NCBI GenBank assembly: GCA_022571715.1
Contig: JACZXH010000003.1
Span: 1 to 64,000, forward strand
Source of the DNA: Bacteroidota bacterium
Lineage (GTDB): Bacteria; Bacteroidota; Bacteroidia; Cytophagales; Cyclobacteriaceae
DNA: 64,000 nt
Reading direction: 5' to 3'
Under the pieces are notes generated by a model, which searched no databases, had not been told where the DNA came from, and saw nothing but the letters and a program-made list of their open reading frames with translations. Shown piece after piece: positions 62,500 to 64,000 of the stretch; within the stretch, counting starts at the first letter, position 1; the number at the start of each line of letters is the position of its first letter. A program made the translations under genes and the position numbers.

Positions 62500-64000
62500 A
62501 TGAAACATACGATGAAAAAAAATCTATTTTGCCTTGTCCTTATACTGTTATATGGTATCAGTTTTCCAGTTACTGCCCAGAAAAAAGTCCTAAGTCACAA
62601 CGATTATGATTTATGGCAACGCATAAGCGGAAGTAATATAAGCCGCGATGGAAATTGGATCAGTTATTACCTGAACCCGGTTGGTGAAGGCGATCCAACC
62701 CTGTTGATCAAAGACAGCAAAGGCAATGAAATACTGCGACAAAAACGGGGTAGCAGTCCGATGATCACCTTTGACTCCAAAAACGTAATATTTAAAATCA
62801 GACCTGCAATCGAAGAAGTGAAAGAGCTTAAAAGAGTCAAAACAAAGAAAGATAATCTGCCTAAAGATACACTTGCTATCTATAGTTTTTCAAAAAAGGT
62901 ATTGGTGAAAATACCACGCGTAAAAAGTCATAAAATCCCTGAAAAATGGGCCGGATGGATAGCCTATCAACCGGAGCCTGAAAAATCAGAAAAAAAAGAA
63001 AATGGTGGAAATGAAGTGGAAGAGGAAGAGGAAAACAAAAAAGTAAAGTCCAAAAAAGAAAAAAAAGAGAATAAAGATAATGGCTTTAAACTGATAGTTA
63101 GAAACCTGACAACAGCCAAACAGGATACATTCAGGTTTGTAACCGATTATGTCTTTGCCAAAGAAGGGAAAAAGCTGGCATTTGTAACTACCGGAAATGA
63201 TTCTACGTTCCAGTCCGGGGTGTATGTATATGATTTTGAGCTGGAAACACTTATACCCGCCTTCAGGTCAAAAGGAAAATACAGTCAGATCGCCTGGGAT
63301 GAGAAAGGCAGCCAGATGGCTTTTATTGCCGACCTCGATACCACGAAGGTACAAATACGGCCATTTGGGTTATATTACTGGAATACCACTCTTGACAGCG
63401 CGAAAGCGCTTGCCCAGCAAGGCAACGCATCCATAACGGAAAACTGGGTAATCAGTGAACATCAAAAACCTTATTTTTCAAAAGACGGATCAAAGCTGTT
63501 TTTCGGCACCGCGCCCGAACCAATTGTACAAGACACCACATTGTTGCCTGAAGAAATAGTGAATGTAGAGATCTGGAGTTATACCGATGGCCGGTTACAT
63601 ACGCAGCAGAAAGTGGAAAAGGAAGACGACCTGAAAAAGTCATACCTGACCGTAGTACATACACCTGATTTATCAATCATGCAATTGGGAAACGAGCAGA
63701 TAGAAACGGTGAGACCTGGTAATGAAGGCAATGCCGGTATAGCGCTTGGCACAGACCGTACACCTTACCAGCAGTTGATTTCATGGGAAGGCTACCCATA
63801 TTATTCTGATTATTATGTGATTGACATGAATTCAGGCCGGTCTGAGAAGTTTGCAACAAAAGTGAGGGGTAATCCTTCATTATCACCTTCCGCAAAATAT
63901 GTGTACTGGTACAATTATATTGACAGCGCCTGGTTTTCATACGCCGTTGAAAGTAAAAGGATATTTCAAATCACCGACAATAATACCGTGCCTTTCTTTT
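62500..64000 (+). CDS. S9-family peptidase (prolyl-oligopeptidase type), 3' truncated
   Basis: The frame is open from the ATG at 62500 to the window edge (about 500 codons seen). The signal peptide is MKHTMKKNLFCLVLILLYGI, ending near PVTAQ; ATG at 62512 is an alternative start. The visible part is the N-terminal beta-propeller (WQRISGSNISRDGNWISYYL, VVHTPDLSI, SLSPSAKYVYWY), as in Bacteroidota S9 peptidases. A highly charged Glu/Lys insertion lies at about residues 160-190. The catalytic alpha/beta-hydrolase domain would be beyond the edge, so the family call rests on the propeller and the charged insertion alone. Confidence 0.75.
   Translation, partial: MKHTMKKNLFCLVLILLYGISFPVTAQKKVLSHNDYDLWQRISGSNISRDGNWISYYLNPVGEGDPTLLIKDSKGNEILRQKRGSSPMITFDSKNVIFKIRPAIEEVKELKRVKTKKDNLPKDTLAIYSFSKKVLVKIPRVKSHKIPEKWAGWIAYQPEPEKSEKKENGGNEVEEEEENKKVKSKKEKKENKDNGFKLIVRNLTTAKQDTFRFVTDYVFAKEGKKLAFVTTGNDSTFQSGVYVYDFELETLIPAFRSKGKYSQIAWDEKGSQMAFIADLDTTKVQIRPFGLYYWNTTLDSAKALAQQGNASITENWVISEHQKPYFSKDGSKLFFGTAPEPIVQDTTLLPEEIVNVEIWSYTDGRLHTQQKVEKEDDLKKSYLTVVHTPDLSIMQLGNEQIETVRPGNEGNAGIALGTDRTPYQQLISWEGYPYYSDYYVIDMNSGRSEKFATKVRGNPSLSPSAKYVYWYNYIDSAWFSYAVESKRIFQITDNNTVPFF

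Overview
The window is about 64 kb of chromosome from a member of the Bacteroidota, most likely in or near the order Cytophagales. The evidence is type IX secretion (T9SS) C-terminal sorting domains on secreted proteins, a SusC/SusD pair, promoters with the Bacteroidota TAnnTTTG -7 box, weak or absent Shine-Dalgarno signals, and clade-specific protein variants such as DnaG without its zinc ligands and an L32 with a CPTTGE motif. Gene order is mostly that of housekeeping chromosome. There is no prophage, IS element, CRISPR array or rRNA.

Regions: (1) 1-9.8 kb: 5'-truncated priA, two small envelope genes, surE, a hypothetical secreted protein, ribBA, dnaG and, divergently, mrp. (2) 9.9-19.1 kb: a NifU-like gene, a large M43 metalloprotease with a T9SS domain, ddl, a PASTA membrane protein, a T9SS surface protein, then a reverse-strand HAD phosphatase and site-2 protease. 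(3) 19.1-21.4 kb: a tRNA with CAT anticodon followed by a repeat-rich stretch with gene debris, an HtrA-like protease without a signal peptide, and a beta-propeller remnant. (4) 21.4-26.7 kb: a hexuronate operon (uxaA, kdgK, eda), a decayed permease tail and a lipoprotein sulfatase. (5) 26.8-42 kb: aldehyde dehydrogenase, CotH protein, a candidate structured RNA, greA-HIT, a pentapeptide-repeat membrane protein, a 2-hydroxyacid dehydrogenase, mgtE, rsmA, pdxA, the DUF177-rpmF-fabH-efp-accB-accC cluster and a ROK kinase. (6) 42-57.6 kb: a reverse-strand accessory locus of SusC, SusD, an intrinsic terminator, then three tandem FG-GAP/ASPIC-UnbV lipoproteins of about 1,100 residues with a small unknown lipoprotein between two of them. 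(7) 58-64 kb: a lipoprotein, a TerB-like/ABC/permease fusion and the start of an S9 peptidase cut by the window edge.

How the parts fit: the uxaA-kdgK-eda set converts altronate to pyruvate and glyceraldehyde-3-phosphate, and the nearby sulfatase would suit sulfated sugar substrates. The accC-accB-fabH-efp-rpmF-DUF177 group joins fatty-acid initiation to translation genes. The SusCD/FG-GAP locus is the least understood part. It looks like an outer-membrane import pair coupled through a terminator to three paralogous surface beta-propeller lipoproteins, with no lyase or hydrolase that would name the substrate.

Several short reading frames lacking start codons (near 19.6, 20.9, 24.9 and 42.0 kb) look like remnants of real genes. 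They sit in gaps that would otherwise be called empty. All family assignments come from reading motifs and remembered family features; no database search was run.
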